A stretch of DNA of 64,000 nucleotides. Source: Streptomyces sp. ICBB 8177 (GTDB lineage Bacteria > Actinomycetota > Actinomycetes > Streptomycetales > Streptomycetaceae). The translations under genes and the position numbers were made by a program. Location of the stretch: NCBI RefSeq assembly GCF_003144095.1, contig NZ_NSKH01000018.1, forward strand, positions 1,712,183 to 1,776,182, read 5' to 3'. The notes below the pieces were generated by a model. It was not told the origin of the DNA. It saw only the letters and a list, made by a program, of their open reading frames with translations, and ran no database searches. This document shows positions 24,430 through 43,808 of this stretch, one piece after another. Numbering within the stretch: the first letter of the stretch is position 1; each line of letters opens with the position of its first letter.

Positions 24430-24517
24430 GCCCCGGCGCACACCCGCCAGACCTTTCCGTGGCAGGGCCAGGCGCTGGCCCGCACCACGACTCCGAACCA
24501 CTCCCACAGGAGCAGCA

Positions 24518-25240
24518 GTGAAGCGCAGCAAGAACCTCCGCGCTGCGGACGCCAAGATCGACCGGGAGCGTCTGTACGCCCCGCTCGAGGCCGTCCGTCT
24601 CGCCAAGGAGACCGCCTCGACCAAGTTCGACTCGACCGTCGAGGTCGCCATGCGCCTGGGTGTCGACCCGCGCAAGGCCGACCAGATGGTCCGCGGCACC
24701 GTGAACCTTCCGCACGGCACCGGCAAGACCGCCCGGGTCCTGGTCTTCGCGACCGGTGACCGTGCTGCGGCCGCGGAAGCCGCGGGCGCCGACATCGTCG
24801 GCTCCGACGAACTGATCGACGAGGTGGCCAAGGGCCGCCTGGACTTCGACGCCGTCGTCGCCACCCCGGACCTCATGGGCAAGGTCGGCCGCCTGGGCCG
24901 CGTGCTCGGTCCGCGTGGTCTGATGCCGAACCCGAAGACCGGCACCGTGACCCCGGACGTGGCCAAGGCCGTGACCGAGATCAAGGGCGGCAAGATCGAG
25001 TTCCGCGTCGACAAGCACTCGAACCTGCACTTCATCATCGGCAAGGCGTCCTTCGGCGAGCAGCAGCTCGTCGAGAACTACGCCGCCGCGCTGGACGAGG
25101 TGCTGCGTCTGAAGCCGTCCGCCGCCAAGGGCCGCTACATCAAGAAGACCGCGATCAGCACCACCATGGGCCCCGGCATCCCGGTCGACCCGAACCGCAC
25201 GCGCAACCTCCTCACCGAGGAGGACCCGGCGTCGGTCTGA
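24518..25240 (+). CDS. rplA: 50S ribosomal protein L1
   Basis: 240 residues. L1 forms the mobile stalk at the E site and usually represses its own operon. Motifs: [20 protein letters not shown], and the L1 signature [21 protein letters not shown] start preceded by AGGAG. The last gene before a strong terminator. Confidence 0.96.
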   Translation: MKRSKNLRAADAKIDRERLYAPLEAVRLAKETASTKFDSTVEVAMRLGVDPRKADQMVRGTVNLPHGTGKTARVLVFATGDRAAAAEAAGADIVGSDELIDEVAKGRLDFDAVVATPDLMGKVGRLGRVLGPRGLMPNPKTGTVTPDVAKAVTEIKGGKIEFRVDKHSNLHFIIGKASFGEQQLVENYAAALDEVLRLKPSAAKGRYIKKTAISTTMGPGIPVDPNRTRNLLTEEDPASV

Positions 25241-25279
25241 CGCACGGTCTGACGTCCGGTTCTTCGAACGCGGATCGCT

Positions 25280-25313
25280 GAAAGGGGCCCGGGGTCTTCC
25301 CCGGGCCCCTTTC
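25280..25313 (+). terminator. Terminator after rplA
   Basis: A perfect 15-bp stem beginning GAAAGGGGCCCGGGG with a TCTT loop. It lies 39 bases after the stop. Confidence 0.9.
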
Positions 25314-25370
25314 GCATGGGTTAGCGTCGAGGCGACCTACCGGCACGGGGGCAGCATGGGGGAGGGGCAC

Positions 25371-26273
25371 ATGAAGCACGCGAGCGCGATACGCCGTATC
25401 GCGGCGGCCACGGCGGTGGTCGCCGCCCTGGGCGCCGTCTCGGCCTGCGGTGGCGACGCCAAGGCCGGTCACGCCACGGGCACCGGCAAGGCCACGTCGC
25501 AAGCGGGGAACACGGCGTCGGCGGACGACCTGACCGCGTTGCGCCAGGTCGTGAAGGCCACCGGTGACGCGGACTCCGCGAAGGTGGACGGTGACGTCTC
25601 GATGGGGAGCACCGAGTCGATGTCCGTCACCGGCAGGCTGGCCTGGGCGCACGGCCTGACCGGCGACATGACCATGAGCCACATCGGCGGTGCGGTCAGC
25701 AAGGCCCTGCCCGGCTCGATGGCGGTCCGCTATCTGCCGGACGCCGCCTACGCGAACCTGGGCGACGCCGCCTCGGCGCAACTGGACGGCAAGCACTGGG
25801 TGAAGTACTCCTACGCCGATCTCGCCAAGATCATGGGCGCCGGCTCCGGCGCGGCCATGCAGCAGCTGATGCAGAACGACAACCCCGTCCACAACGTCCA
25901 GCTAGCCCTGGCCTCCGGCACGTTGCACCGGGTCGGCACCGAGACGGTGCGCGGGGTGGCCGCCACGCACTACGAGGGCACCGAGAACACCGGCAGCCTC
26001 TCCACCGCCTCCGGCCTGACCGCCGCGGAGCGCGAGCAGCTCCAGCGGCAGCTGAAGCAGGCGGGCGTGACCTCCGGCACCGTCGACCTGTGGGTGGACG
26101 CGCACAACCTGCCGGTGAAGGTGGCCGACCGCATGCAGACCTCGCAGGGCACGGTCAGCTCGACGCTGTACTACTCCGACTACGGCGTCGCCTTCTCCGA
26201 GACCGCGCCGCCCGCCTCCGACACCGCGGACCTGACCGCGCTGCTGAGGGAAGCACAGGGCTCGTCGTCCTGA
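25371..26273 (+). CDS. Surface lipoprotein, LppX/LprAFG-like
   Basis: 300 residues. A lipoprotein signal peptide ends in the lipobox AVSAC-GG (Cys near residue 26), followed by a Gly/Ala/Lys linker. The rest is a beta-rich LolA/LppX-like fold (VDGDVSMGSTESMSVTGRL, then AGVTSGTVDLWVDAHNL). In mycobacteria such proteins carry lipids across the envelope; the cargo here is unknown. ATG 25371 is taken because GGGGGAGGGG lies 3 bases before it; the ATG at 25356 has no signal. Conserved place between rplA and rplJ in streptomycetes. Confidence 0.8.
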   Translation: MKHASAIRRIAAATAVVAALGAVSACGGDAKAGHATGTGKATSQAGNTASADDLTALRQVVKATGDADSAKVDGDVSMGSTESMSVTGRLAWAHGLTGDMTMSHIGGAVSKALPGSMAVRYLPDAAYANLGDAASAQLDGKHWVKYSYADLAKIMGAGSGAAMQQLMQNDNPVHNVQLALASGTLHRVGTETVRGVAATHYEGTENTGSLSTASGLTAAEREQLQRQLKQAGVTSGTVDLWVDAHNLPVKVADRMQTSQGTVSSTLYYSDYGVAFSETAPPASDTADLTALLREAQGSSS

Positions 26274-26290
26274 CCCGGGGGCGCCCGGAC

Positions 26291-26319
26291 CGGGCGGGAG
26301 GCGATTTGCCTCCCGCCCG
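26291..26319 (+). terminator. Terminator after the lipoprotein gene
   Basis: A 12-bp perfect stem CGGGCGGGAGGC with a GATTT loop. It lies 18 bases after the stop. Confidence 0.85.
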
Positions 26320-26339
26320 CACGCTCCCGTACTCTCATC

Positions 26340-26568
26340 CAGAAGCCAGAGACCGCTGGTCGCCGCCGTGCCCGATTTCGGACGTGGTGGCCGAAGGATC
26401 CGCTAGACGCGGACGGCCCGCGCAGGTGTCGTGAGGATGTAGCTCCCGGAGACGGATCCCGTCGCCGGTCGAGCCCCGCCCCGTGCGCCTGCGCCGGGGC
26501 GTTTCGTATGTACTGCCTCCTCCTTCAGTCCGTGCGGTCCGCACACACCCGGAAGGAGGCCGAGGCTC
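26340..26568 (+). promoter_or_regulatory. rplJ (L10) leader with attenuator hairpin
   Basis: A ~230-base untranslated leader before rplJ. Near its end CGCCCCG (26477-26483) pairs with CGGGGCG (26495-26501) and is followed by TTTCG, a terminator-like hairpin. L10 (with L12) binding to its own leader is well established in other bacteria, and a conserved L10 leader RNA family is known; matching this sequence to it is inference from position and shape. The start point is approximate. Confidence 0.6.
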
Positions 26569-27129
26569 ATGGCGAGGCCCGACAAGTCCGCCGCGGTTGC
26601 CGAGCTGACGGACAAGTTCCGCAGCTCGAACGCCGCCGTGCTGACCGAGTACACCGGTCTCACCGTGGCGCAGCTCAAGCAGCTGCGTCGTTCGCTCGGT
26701 GAGAACGCTCAGTACAGCGTGGCGAAGAACACGCTGTCCAAGATCGCGGCCAACGAGGCCGGGATCACGTCGCTCGACGACCTGTTCGCGGGTTCGACGG
26801 CGATCGCCTTCGTCACCGGTGACCCGGTGACCTCGGCGAAGGGACTGCGCGACTTCGCCAAGGAGAACCCCGCCCTGGTCATCAAGGGCGGCGTCATGGA
26901 CGGCAAGGCGCTGTCCGCCGACGAGATCAAGAAGCTCGCGGACCTCGAGTCCCGCGAGGTGCTGCTCGCCAAGCTGGCGGGTGCCATGAAGGCCAAGCAG
27001 TCCCAGGCTGCCGCGGTCTTCCAGGCGCTGCCCTCGAAGTTCGTCCGCACCGCGGAGGCGCTTCGTGCCAAGCAGGCCGAGCAGGGCGGTGCCGGTACGC
27101 CGGCTCCCGCCGAGGCCGACGCGGAGTAG
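26569..27129 (+). CDS. rplJ: 50S ribosomal protein L10
   Basis: 186 residues. L10 anchors the L12 stalk to 23S rRNA. N-terminal RNA-binding part: [20 protein letters not shown] and [12 protein letters not shown]-terminal helix that binds L12 dimers lies at ~145-175, followed by a short Gly/Ala/Pro tail. AAGGAGG lies upstream of the ATG. Transcribed with rplL. Confidence 0.96.
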   Translation: MARPDKSAAVAELTDKFRSSNAAVLTEYTGLTVAQLKQLRRSLGENAQYSVAKNTLSKIAANEAGITSLDDLFAGSTAIAFVTGDPVTSAKGLRDFAKENPALVIKGGVMDGKALSADEIKKLADLESREVLLAKLAGAMKAKQSQAAAVFQALPSKFVRTAEALRAKQAEQGGAGTPAPAEADAE

Positions 27130-27239
27130 TTCGCGCGTCGCGTCGCAGCGGGCCCCGTACGAAGTGATGCCGTAAGGCATTCGCCCGCCCCAGCAATCCG
27201 TACATCCGGCACCAGCCGATTTAGTGGAAGGACGCCATC

Positions 27240-27626
27240 ATGGCGCAGCTCAGCACCGAAGAGCTCCTCGAGCAGTTCGAGAACCTCACCCTGATCCAGC
27301 TCTCCGAGTTCGTGAAGGCGTTCGAGGAGAAGTTCGACGTCACCGCCGCCGCTCCGGTCGCCGTCGCCGCCGCGGGTGCCCCGGGCGCCCCGGCCGCCGA
27401 GGCCGCCGAGGAGAAGGACGAGTTCGACGTCATCCTCACCGGCGCCGGCGACAAGAAGATCCAGGTCATCAAGGTCGTCCGCGAGCTGACCTCCCTCGGC
27501 CTGAAGGAGGCCAAGGACCTGGTCGACGGCACCCCGAAGCCGGTCCTGGAGAAGGTCAACAAGGAGCAGGCCGACAAGGCCGCCGAGTCCCTCAAGGGCG
27601 CCGGCGCCTCCGTCGAGGTCAAGTGA
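27240..27626 (+). CDS. rplL: 50S ribosomal protein L7/L12
   Basis: 128 residues. Forms the stalk dimers that recruit translation GTPases. N-terminal dimer domain [20 protein letters not shown], an Ala-rich hinge ([18 protein letters not shown]), and C-terminal domain [20 protein letters not shown] to the end. GGAAGGA precedes the ATG. Followed by a long palindrome before rpoB. Confidence 0.96.
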   Translation: MAQLSTEELLEQFENLTLIQLSEFVKAFEEKFDVTAAAPVAVAAAGAPGAPAAEAAEEKDEFDVILTGAGDKKIQVIKVVRELTSLGLKEAKDLVDGTPKPVLEKVNKEQADKAAESLKGAGASVEVK

Positions 27627-27677
27627 CCCCTCGCACGGCCCGCGTGTCGTGCGTGCCCCTTTCGAGGGGCTGATCAG

Positions 27678-27715
27678 CCGCAGGGCGGCCACCCGATCGG
27701 GTGGCCGCCCTGCGG
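27678..27715 (+). terminator. Palindromic terminator/attenuator between rplL and rpoB
   Basis: 38 bases that are fully self-complementary (27678-27696 against 27697-27715), so the stem is up to 19 bp with the loop taken from the centre. It lies 51 bases after rplL. It probably reduces transcription into rpoB, giving more L12 than RNA polymerase. Confidence 0.8.
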
Positions 27716-28081
27716 TGTTCCGGTGGTCCTGCCCGGGCTTGAGTGGCGTTGTCGGTGGGGGCGGGTATGGTGATCTTCGCTGGTTCGCCGAGGGGCTCGG
27801 CAGCGGCTCGACGGTGAACCGGCGAGCGGTCCGCCCGGCGGTCCGGCTCCCTTGGCGGGACGGCCGGTGTGAGGATCTCCGACGGGCCGGGGCCTTGACG
27901 AACCGCACGAGGCGCGCAATTCTCAGGACGCGTCGTGAAGCGGTCGGTGCCGCCAGGCATGGATCGCGGCCGATGCGGGAATGACTGAGGTCGAAGCGCA
28001 GGACGAAGCCGCGGGACCCGGTCGCGTGCCGGTTCCGCCGGATGACGAGGGGGAGATGATTCGGTCCCCGAATCTCTGCTC

Positions 28082-28110
28082 TGGACATCAGTGTGCCGAG
28101 TGGCTACACT
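28082..28110 (+). promoter_or_regulatory. rpoB promoter candidate
   Basis: TGGACA (28082-28087), 17 bases, TACACT (28105-28110): a good sigma-HrdB-type promoter about 165 bases upstream of rpoB. Confidence 0.65.
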
Positions 28111-28278
28111 GACCCTTTGCGCTGCCTGTTAGCTGTTGCCTGGCCCGTCACCAGGGACAAGCATCACGTCTGAGCACTGAACCGACATGGAGACCTCCCC
28201 TCATCCGGGAAGCCGCCTGTGTGCTCAGGGGGGACCGGTACGCGCGTAGTGAGTCCGAGCCCTCGGAAGGACCCCCTC

Positions 28279-31764
<3,486 letters not shown>

Positions 31765-31775
31765 CGGGTTGCCGT

Positions 31776-31803
31776 CCGGGCCTCCACCGAGGAGGAGGCC
31801 CGG
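31776..31803 (+). terminator. rpoB-rpoC intercistronic hairpin
   Basis: CCGGGCCTCC (31776-31785) pairs perfectly with 31794-31803 around an 8-base loop. Without a T-run it is more likely a weak attenuator or RNA-processing site than a full terminator. Confidence 0.5.
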
Positions 31804-31894
31804 CGGCGCTCCCGGACCCGTTCAGACCATGATTGAGACACGACCCCGACAGCGTCTGTGTGTCGGGTAACCACGAAGGTGGGATTGACGACAA

Positions 31895-35794
<3,900 letters not shown>

Positions 35795-35819
35795 GTCCCT
35801 CCCGGCACCGCACGATGAC

Positions 35820-35853
35820 GAGGCGGCCGTCCCCTCCGGGGGGCGGCCGCCTC
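35820..35853 (+). terminator. Terminator of the rpoBC operon
   Basis: A 15-bp stem (35820-35834 with 35838-35853, one G-T pair) beginning GAGGCGGCCG, with a 3-base loop. Confidence 0.9.
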
Positions 35854-36037
35854 CGTCGTACGCACGGCGCCCGCCGCACCGGTGGGGCCCGCGACGGAAG
35901 GCTTTGCGAAACGAATCCGTACCGCGTCCGTCGTACGAACGGCGGGTGAAAACCGTCCGTACCGCCGATTCGCGAGGGCCGGGACGCGGGGGAGGCTGGG
36001 GCGTTCCCCTGAGCGTCGCGCGGTGAGGATGGCGAGG

Positions 36038-36466
36038 ATGACCTGCCCCATGGACTCGGAGCGCGTGGCGCCCGTGACCGCGGTGACTCCCGCCGCCGTC
36101 GGGCCGCTGGGCTTCCGGGCGGCGCGGGGGACCGGGGGCCGGGCGGCGCTCGAAGTGCTGGACGGCGACGAGGTGATCGGCGCCCACGTGGACACCGCGT
36201 TCACCGCGAGCGTGCTCGGGGCGCTGCGCGGGCGGGGCTGGGCGGTGGTGTGGGGCCGGGTCGAGCGGGACGGCGAGCCGCCCGCGGTGGTGTTCACCGG
36301 GCCCGGCCGGCGCAGGCGCGCGACCGGCACGCCCGCCCGCGTCGTCCGGGTGGGGGAGCGCTTCTGGGTGGCGTCCGCGTCCGGGGAGCACCGGGTGGCC
36401 ACCGTGTCCGACGGCGCGCGGGCGCAGGAGTGGCGGCTCGGCGCGTACGGGAACGGCGCGGTCTGA
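36038..36466 (+). CDS. Unknown small protein between rpoC and the str operon
   Basis: 142 residues if the ATG at 36038 is used (GGCGAGG just upstream; ATG 36029 and 36050 are also in frame). No membrane segment or signal peptide. A central part with alternating hydrophobic residues (GRAALEVLDGDEVIGAHVDT) and a C-terminal beta-like part (RVVRVGERFWVASASGEHRV) are visible. I do not recognise the family. Codon bias is coding-like in this frame. A gene of unknown function is also found here in other streptomycetes. Confidence 0.6.
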   Translation: MTCPMDSERVAPVTAVTPAAVGPLGFRAARGTGGRAALEVLDGDEVIGAHVDTAFTASVLGALRGRGWAVVWGRVERDGEPPAVVFTGPGRRRRATGTPARVVRVGERFWVASASGEHRVATVSDGARAQEWRLGAYGNGAV

Positions 36467-36550
36467 TCGTGCGGCAACCTCCCACGGGCGTCGCGCGTCC
36501 AGCAGTATGGGGGGTGGCGGATCCCTGACGCGGGGGAGGCGGTCGGCGGT

Positions 36551-37063
36551 ATGGCGAACAACGGAGGGTTCCTCTCCTGGAACGGAACACCCCAGTCGAT
36601 GATGCGCGCGGCGCACGTCGACCGTGAGCGCACCGTGGACGTGCTCAAGGCCGCGTTCACCGAGGGCAGGCTCGGCCAGGACGAGTACGAGCAGCGGGTG
36701 GCCGCCGCGTACCGGGCGCAGACCTACGGGGAGCTGAGCGCGCTGGTGGCCGACGTTCCGCAGGGCCCGGTGCCGATGCAGCAGCCCCCGCTCCCGCAGC
36801 CGTACCTGGCACCGGCGGCCTTCCTGCCGGTGCCGCGCCCGCCGACCAACGGGCTGGCGGTGGCCTCGCTGCTGTGCGGCCTGGGCGGACTCTTCCTCGT
36901 GGTCCCGGCGGTCCCGGCGATCGTGCTGGGCCACGTGGCGCGGGGCCAGATCCACCAGCGCAAGGAATCCGGCGAGGGCCTGGCCACCACGGGCCTGGTC
37001 TTCGGCTGGCTGGCGGCGGTGTTCTGGACGCTGGTCGTCATCGTGTCGGTCGTCGGCTCCTGA
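36551..37063 (+). CDS. DUF1707-DUF4190 membrane protein
   Basis: 170 residues. Residues ~18-60 form a DUF1707 (SHOCT-like) domain: MRAAHVDRERTVDVLKAAFT, EGRLGQDEYEQRVAAAYRA. A Pro-rich linker follows, then two membrane helices of DUF4190 (GLAVASLLCGLGGLFLVVPA and GLATTGLVFGWLAAVFWTLV). Function unknown; the pair is common in actinobacterial membrane proteins. The ATG stands 84 bases after the unknown gene on the same strand. Confidence 0.8.
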   Translation: MANNGGFLSWNGTPQSMMRAAHVDRERTVDVLKAAFTEGRLGQDEYEQRVAAAYRAQTYGELSALVADVPQGPVPMQQPPLPQPYLAPAAFLPVPRPPTNGLAVASLLCGLGGLFLVVPAVPAIVLGHVARGQIHQRKESGEGLATTGLVFGWLAAVFWTLVVIVSVVGS

Positions 37064-37294
37064 CACCGCGGGCGCCCGGGGGCGGGGGCGTAACGAGCGG
37101 CGTGTCCGCGCGGGCCGCCGGGCCCGTAGGCGTCCGGTCGCGGGGGCGCTCCGGGCGTCCCGTGTGAACGGGTCGTATCACCGTGTGAACTCCGCGTCCC
37201 GCGCGGTGGACAGCGTCTTCCCCCGCGCTCGCGCGGGCGCTACCGTGGGCCGGCGTGCCCGTGGCCCGGCGTGTCCTTCGCGTGTGCATTTGTT

Positions 37295-37323
37295 TTGACC
37301 GGAGCCGATGCGCTAGGTACGCT
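37295..37323 (+). promoter_or_regulatory. str operon promoter
   Basis: TTGACC (37295-37300), 17 bases, TACGCT (37318-37323). It lies about 250 bases upstream of rpsL. Confidence 0.7.
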
Positions 37324-37467
37324 CTGACCTTGTGCCTGGGGTGTCCCCGGGTCTTTGTGCGTGCGCCCTCGGCCTCCGGCCGGGCGGCACTCCCCTCGTA
37401 CAGGACACCGAGACTGCGACATCCAGACGATGTGCGCCTGCCCGCTCGCGGGTATCCGCGAAGTCTT

Positions 37468-37503
37468 CGACACACCCGACCGCGTGGGTCGGGAAGCGTG
37501 TCG
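37468..37503 (+). promoter_or_regulatory. rpsL leader hairpin, also found before rpsJ
   Basis: The inner stem CCCGACC-GCGT-GGGTCGG (37475-37492) is enclosed by CGACAC (37468-37473) and GTGTCG (37498-37503). The first 25 bases recur at 42721-42745 in the S10 leader with one difference. A leader element for control by a ribosomal protein is plausible. Confidence 0.6.
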
Positions 37504-37577
37504 GTGACCAGCGTAAACGGCCAGCAAACACCTCAGGTTAGCTTCAACGAGATCGGCACACAGAAACCGGAGAAGTA

Positions 37578-37949
37578 GTGCCTACGATCCAGCAGCTGGT
37601 CCGGAAGGGCCGGCAGGACAAGGTCGAGAAGAACAAGACGCCCGCACTGAAGGGTTCCCCTCAGCGCCGCGGCGTCTGCACGCGCGTCTACACGACCACC
37701 CCGAAGAAGCCGAACTCGGCCCTGCGTAAGGTCGCGCGTGTGCGTCTGACCAGCGGGATCGAGGTCACCGCTTACATCCCGGGTGAGGGCCACAACCTGC
37801 AGGAGCACTCGATCGTGCTCGTGCGCGGCGGTCGTGTGAAGGACCTGCCGGGTGTCCGCTACAAGATCATCCGCGGTTCGCTCGACACCCAGGGTGTCAA
37901 GAACCGCAAGCAGGCCCGCAGCCGCTACGGCGCCAAGAAGGAGAAGTAA
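37578..37949 (+). CDS. rpsL: 30S ribosomal protein S12
   Basis: 123 residues. Helps decoding at the A site. [17 protein letters not shown] and [17 protein letters not shown] are present, with Lys43 and Lys88 as in streptomycin-sensitive strains. GTG start with GGAG upstream. First gene of the str operon. Confidence 0.97.
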   Translation: MPTIQQLVRKGRQDKVEKNKTPALKGSPQRRGVCTRVYTTTPKKPNSALRKVARVRLTSGIEVTAYIPGEGHNLQEHSIVLVRGGRVKDLPGVRYKIIRGSLDTQGVKNRKQARSRYGAKKEK

Positions 37950-37952
37950 GCC

Positions 37953-38423
37953 ATGCCTCGTAAGGGCCCTGCCCCGAAGCGGCCGGTCATCGTCGACCCG
38001 GTCTACAACTCCCCGCTTGTCACGTCGCTGGTCAACAAGGTTCTGCTGAACGGCAAGCGCTCCACCGCCGAGCGCATCGTCTACGGCGCCCTGGAGGGCC
38101 TGCGGGAGAAGACCGGCAACGACCCGGTCATCACCCTCAAGCGCGCGCTGGAGAACATCAAGCCGACCCTCGAGGTGAAGTCCCGCCGCGTCGGTGGCGC
38201 CACCTACCAGGTGCCGGTCGAGGTCCGCCCCGCCCGTGCGTCGACGCTGGCGCTGCGCTGGCTGGTCGGCTACTCCCGCGCCCGTCGCGAGAAGACCATG
38301 ACCGAGCGCCTCATGAACGAGCTGCTCGACGCGTCCAACGGTCTTGGCGCCTCCGTCAAGCGCCGCGAGGACACCCACAAGATGGCCGAGTCCAACAAGG
38401 CCTTCGCGCACTACCGCTGGTAG
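37953..38423 (+). CDS. rpsG: 30S ribosomal protein S7
   Basis: 156 residues. Starts head assembly of the 30S subunit and usually represses the str operon. Motifs: [40 protein letters not shown], and the C-terminal [13 protein letters not shown]. Begins 3 bases after rpsL. Confidence 0.97.
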   Translation: MPRKGPAPKRPVIVDPVYNSPLVTSLVNKVLLNGKRSTAERIVYGALEGLREKTGNDPVITLKRALENIKPTLEVKSRRVGGATYQVPVEVRPARASTLALRWLVGYSRARREKTMTERLMNELLDASNGLGASVKRREDTHKMAESNKAFAHYRW

Positions 38424-38462
38424 TCGCTACCCCATCGAGAAGCGAGAGAAGACTGAAGCCTT

Positions 38463-40565
<2,103 letters not shown>

Positions 40566-40787
40566 GGGACTCCGTTCTCGGAGACTCTGGCAAGCCTTAG
40601 GCTTGACGGCAGGCAGTCCGGGGCATACCGCCGCAAACCGTAAGGTAGTGGCGGGTGTCCCGGCCGCCGGCACCTAAATCCGCGGGTTGGTCACAGCAAG
40701 GCCCTTCGGGGTCCTCGCCAACCCGGCAACGATCACCTGGCGGCATACGGCGTATGGCGCACAGACTCAGTCCACAGGAGGACCCCA
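40566..40787. promoter_or_regulatory. fusA-tuf gap with candidate tuf promoter
   Basis: 222 bases. TTGACG (40603-40608) follows a palindrome AAGCCTTAGGCTT. A TAAGGT at 40641-40646 in CCGTAAGGTAGTGGCG resembles a -10 and recurs before rpsH and secY. A separate tuf promoter in this gap is known in streptomycetes; which box is used here is not decided. Confidence 0.5.
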
Positions 40788-41981
<1,194 letters not shown>

Positions 41982-41999
41982 CCTGACGCTGACGCTGGT

Positions 42000-42039
42000 C
42001 GAGACCCCGTTCACCCCACGCCGGGTGAGCGGGGTCTCG
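42000..42039 (+). terminator. Terminator of the str operon
   Basis: A 17-bp stem (CGAGACCCCGTTCACCC at 42000-42016 against 42023-42039, one G-T pair) with a 6-base loop. It lies 18 bases after the tuf stop. Confidence 0.9.
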
Positions 42040-42085
42040 CCGTTGCGGCGGGCGGTGGTGTTCTTCAGGGCGAGGTGGTTCCTTT

Positions 42086-42380
42086 GGGGGCGCGGGGAAC
42101 TGCGCGGCCGGCCGCGTGCCGGGCGGTAGGCGGCCAATCGCCGTACGTGTCAGGGTCGTTCCCCGGCCGCGGGCCGGCAGCTGGTTGCGCGCGCAGTTCC
42201 CCGCGCCCCCAAGAAGCCACCTTCGGCGCGCACAGTCAACGGCCAGTGGCTGGCAAGGGACGGCAAAGAGTGCGGCGATTGGCCCTCTGCCGCCCGGTAT
42301 GTGGCTGGTCGCGCAGTTCCCCGCGCCCCCTCGGGGCACACCGGAGGTGGTTCTTCAGGGGCGCGGGGAACGGCGCGCGC
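42086..42380. repeat. Four copies of a streptomycete intergenic repeat
   Basis: Copies based on GGGGCGCGGGGAACTGCGCG lie at 42086-42106 (+), 42190-42210 (-), 42310-42330 (-) and 42358-42380 (+). Similarity extends about 50 bases beyond the core (for example GGCGGCCAATCGCCG near 42130 and its inverse near 42280), so the real unit is roughly 70 bases. Single copies of the core also occur at 59204-59223 and 60776-60796. Confidence 0.85.
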
Positions 42381-42720
42381 AACCCACCGGCCCGCGGCCG
42401 GACAACGACCGCAACGAGTGCGGCGATTGCAGGCGCTCGGGGGTCCGGGGGCGGAGGCGTCAACCTCGCGGAGGGACCGATTAGCCCGAGTGGCCAACGG
42501 TATGGCACACTGTCCAGGTTGCTCGGTTGAGTGCCGATGCTGCGCGCCTCCCGTCGGGAGGACCGGAAGCGAGTCCCACAGTACTCGTCGCCCCTCATCA
42601 GGGGCGGACGTACGGGAATCTTCCGGGAAGCGTCGCGCGGGGCTCGCCAGGCGCCCGGTGGATGTCTTCCCCAACCCCTGACAAGGGAATCCCGCATGCG
42701 GATTTTTCCTGACGGGGGCG

Positions 42721-42745
42721 CGACACGCCCGACCGCGTGGGTCGG
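42721..42745 (+). promoter_or_regulatory. rpsJ leader hairpin shared with rpsL
   Basis: Contains CCCGACC-GCGT-GGGTCGG (42728-42745). The 25 bases match 37468-37492 upstream of rpsL at 24 positions. Located about 70 bases before the S10 start. Confidence 0.6.
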
Positions 42746-42815
42746 TGAGAAGCGGCAGGGAAGCGCCGTTCGCCGGAGCCCAGAGCGTTACGAGAGACAG
42801 GACTACGGAGTAGCC

Positions 42816-43124
42816 ATGGCGGGACAGAAGATCCGCATCCGGCTCAAGGCCTACGACCACGAGGTCATCGACTCCTCGGCGAAGAAGATCGTCGAGACGG
42901 TGACCCGCACTGGTGCGCAGGTCGCGGGCCCGGTGCCGCTGCCCACTGAGAAGAACGTGTACTGCGTCATCAAGTCGCCGCACAAGTACAAGGACGCGCG
43001 CGAGCACTTCGAGATGCGTACGCACAAGCGCCTCATCGACATCCTCGACCCCACGCCGAAGACGGTTGACTCGCTGATGCGTCTCGACCTGCCGGCCGGC
43101 GTCGACATCGAGATCAAGCTCTGA
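42816..43124 (+). CDS. rpsJ: 30S ribosomal protein S10
   Basis: 102 residues. Part of the 30S head and also the partner of NusB and Nus[21 protein letters not shown], the S10 signature [19 protein letters not shown], and [11 protein letters not shown] are clear. ATG 42816 has GGAG upstream; the frame is open to 42531 but that part is leader. First gene of the S10 operon. Confidence 0.97.
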   Translation: MAGQKIRIRLKAYDHEVIDSSAKKIVETVTRTGAQVAGPVPLPTEKNVYCVIKSPHKYKDAREHFEMRTHKRLIDILDPTPKTVDSLMRLDLPAGVDIEIKL

Positions 43125-43137
43125 GGTGACGCGCGAG

Positions 43138-43800
43138 ATGGCCAAGCAGCAGAAGACTGCCAAGCAGATCAAGGGCGTCCTGGGCGAGAAGCTCGGCATG
43201 ACCCAGGTCTGGGACGAGAACAACCGTGTCGTCCCGGTGACCGTGGTCAAGGCCGGCCCCTGTGTCGTCACCCAGGTCCGCACCGCCGACGCCGACGGCT
43301 ACGAAGCCGTCCAGATCGCCTTCGGCGAGATCGACCCGCGCAAGGTGAACAAGCCCCTCAAGGGCCACTTCGCCAAGGCCGACGTCACCCCGCGCCGCCA
43401 CCTGGTGGAGCTGCGGACCTCCGACGCCAGCGAGTACACGCTCGGCCAGGAGATCACCGCCGCCGCCTTCGAGGCAGGCGTCAAGGTCGACGTGACCGGC
43501 AAGAGCAAGGGCAAGGGCTTCGCCGGTGTCATGAAGCGTCACAACTTCAAGGGCCTCGGCGCCGGACACGGCACCCAGCGCAAGCACCGCTCGCCCGGTT
43601 CCATCGGCGGCTGCGCCACCCCGGGCCGCGTGTTCAAGGGCCTGCGCATGGCGGGTCGCATGGGCAACGAGCGGGTCACCACCCAGAACCTGACCGTCCA
43701 CGCCGTTGACGCGGAGAAGGGTCTGCTGCTCATCAAGGGCGCGGTTCCCGGTCCGAACGGCGGCCTCGTCCTGGTCCGTACCGCGGCCAAGGGGGCCTGA
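43138..43800 (+). CDS. rplC: 50S ribosomal protein L3
   Basis: 220 residues. Early 50S assembly protein near the peptidyl transferase centre. [17 protein letters not shown] and the L3 signature [20 protein letters not shown] are seen. ATG 43138 has GAGGTGA 8 bases upstream; GTG 43126 is an alternative. The N-terminus carries a short MAKQQKT extension relative to the usual MAKQIKG start. Confidence 0.95.
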   Translation: MAKQQKTAKQIKGVLGEKLGMTQVWDENNRVVPVTVVKAGPCVVTQVRTADADGYEAVQIAFGEIDPRKVNKPLKGHFAKADVTPRRHLVELRTSDASEYTLGQEITAAAFEAGVKVDVTGKSKGKGFAGVMKRHNFKGLGAGHGTQRKHRSPGSIGGCATPGRVFKGLRMAGRMGNERVTTQNLTVHAVDAEKGLLLIKGAVPGPNGGLVLVRTAAKGA

Positions 43801-43808
43801 GGTAACCC

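Larger units (their letters stand above)
27627..28278. other. rplL-rpoB intergenic region
   Basis: 652 bases with no gene I can support. It holds the palindromic terminator at 27678-27715, a stretch without clear signals (27716-28080), the rpoB promoter candidate (28082-28110) and a ~165-base rpoB leader. Confidence 0.6.
37064..37577. other. Upstream region of the str operon
   Basis: 514 bases without a gene. It holds two direct copies of CCGTGTGAAC (37160-37169 and 37181-37190, 21 bp apart), a good promoter at 37295-37323, and a ~250-base leader with a hairpin shared with the S10 leader. Confidence 0.6.
42040..42815. other. Repeat-rich gap between the str and S10 operons
   Basis: 776 bases without a gene: the terminator edge, four dispersed-repeat elements (42086-42380), and from about 42480 a promoter and leader region of rpsJ. 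TATGGCACACTGTCC at 42501-42515 is a possible promoter start. Open frames here are composition artefacts. Confidence 0.6.

Noticed and set aside
25356-25371. ATG at 25356 as start of the lipoprotein gene
   Set aside because: The ATG at 25371 has the ribosome binding site and gives a better signal peptide.
28219-28278. GTG at 28219 as start of rpoB
   Set aside because: The TTG at 28279 has GGAAGGA at the right distance and gives the conserved N-terminus and length.
42531-42815. N-terminal extension of S10
   Set aside because: The open frame is leader RNA with the shared hairpin; S10 length is conserved at about 102 aa.
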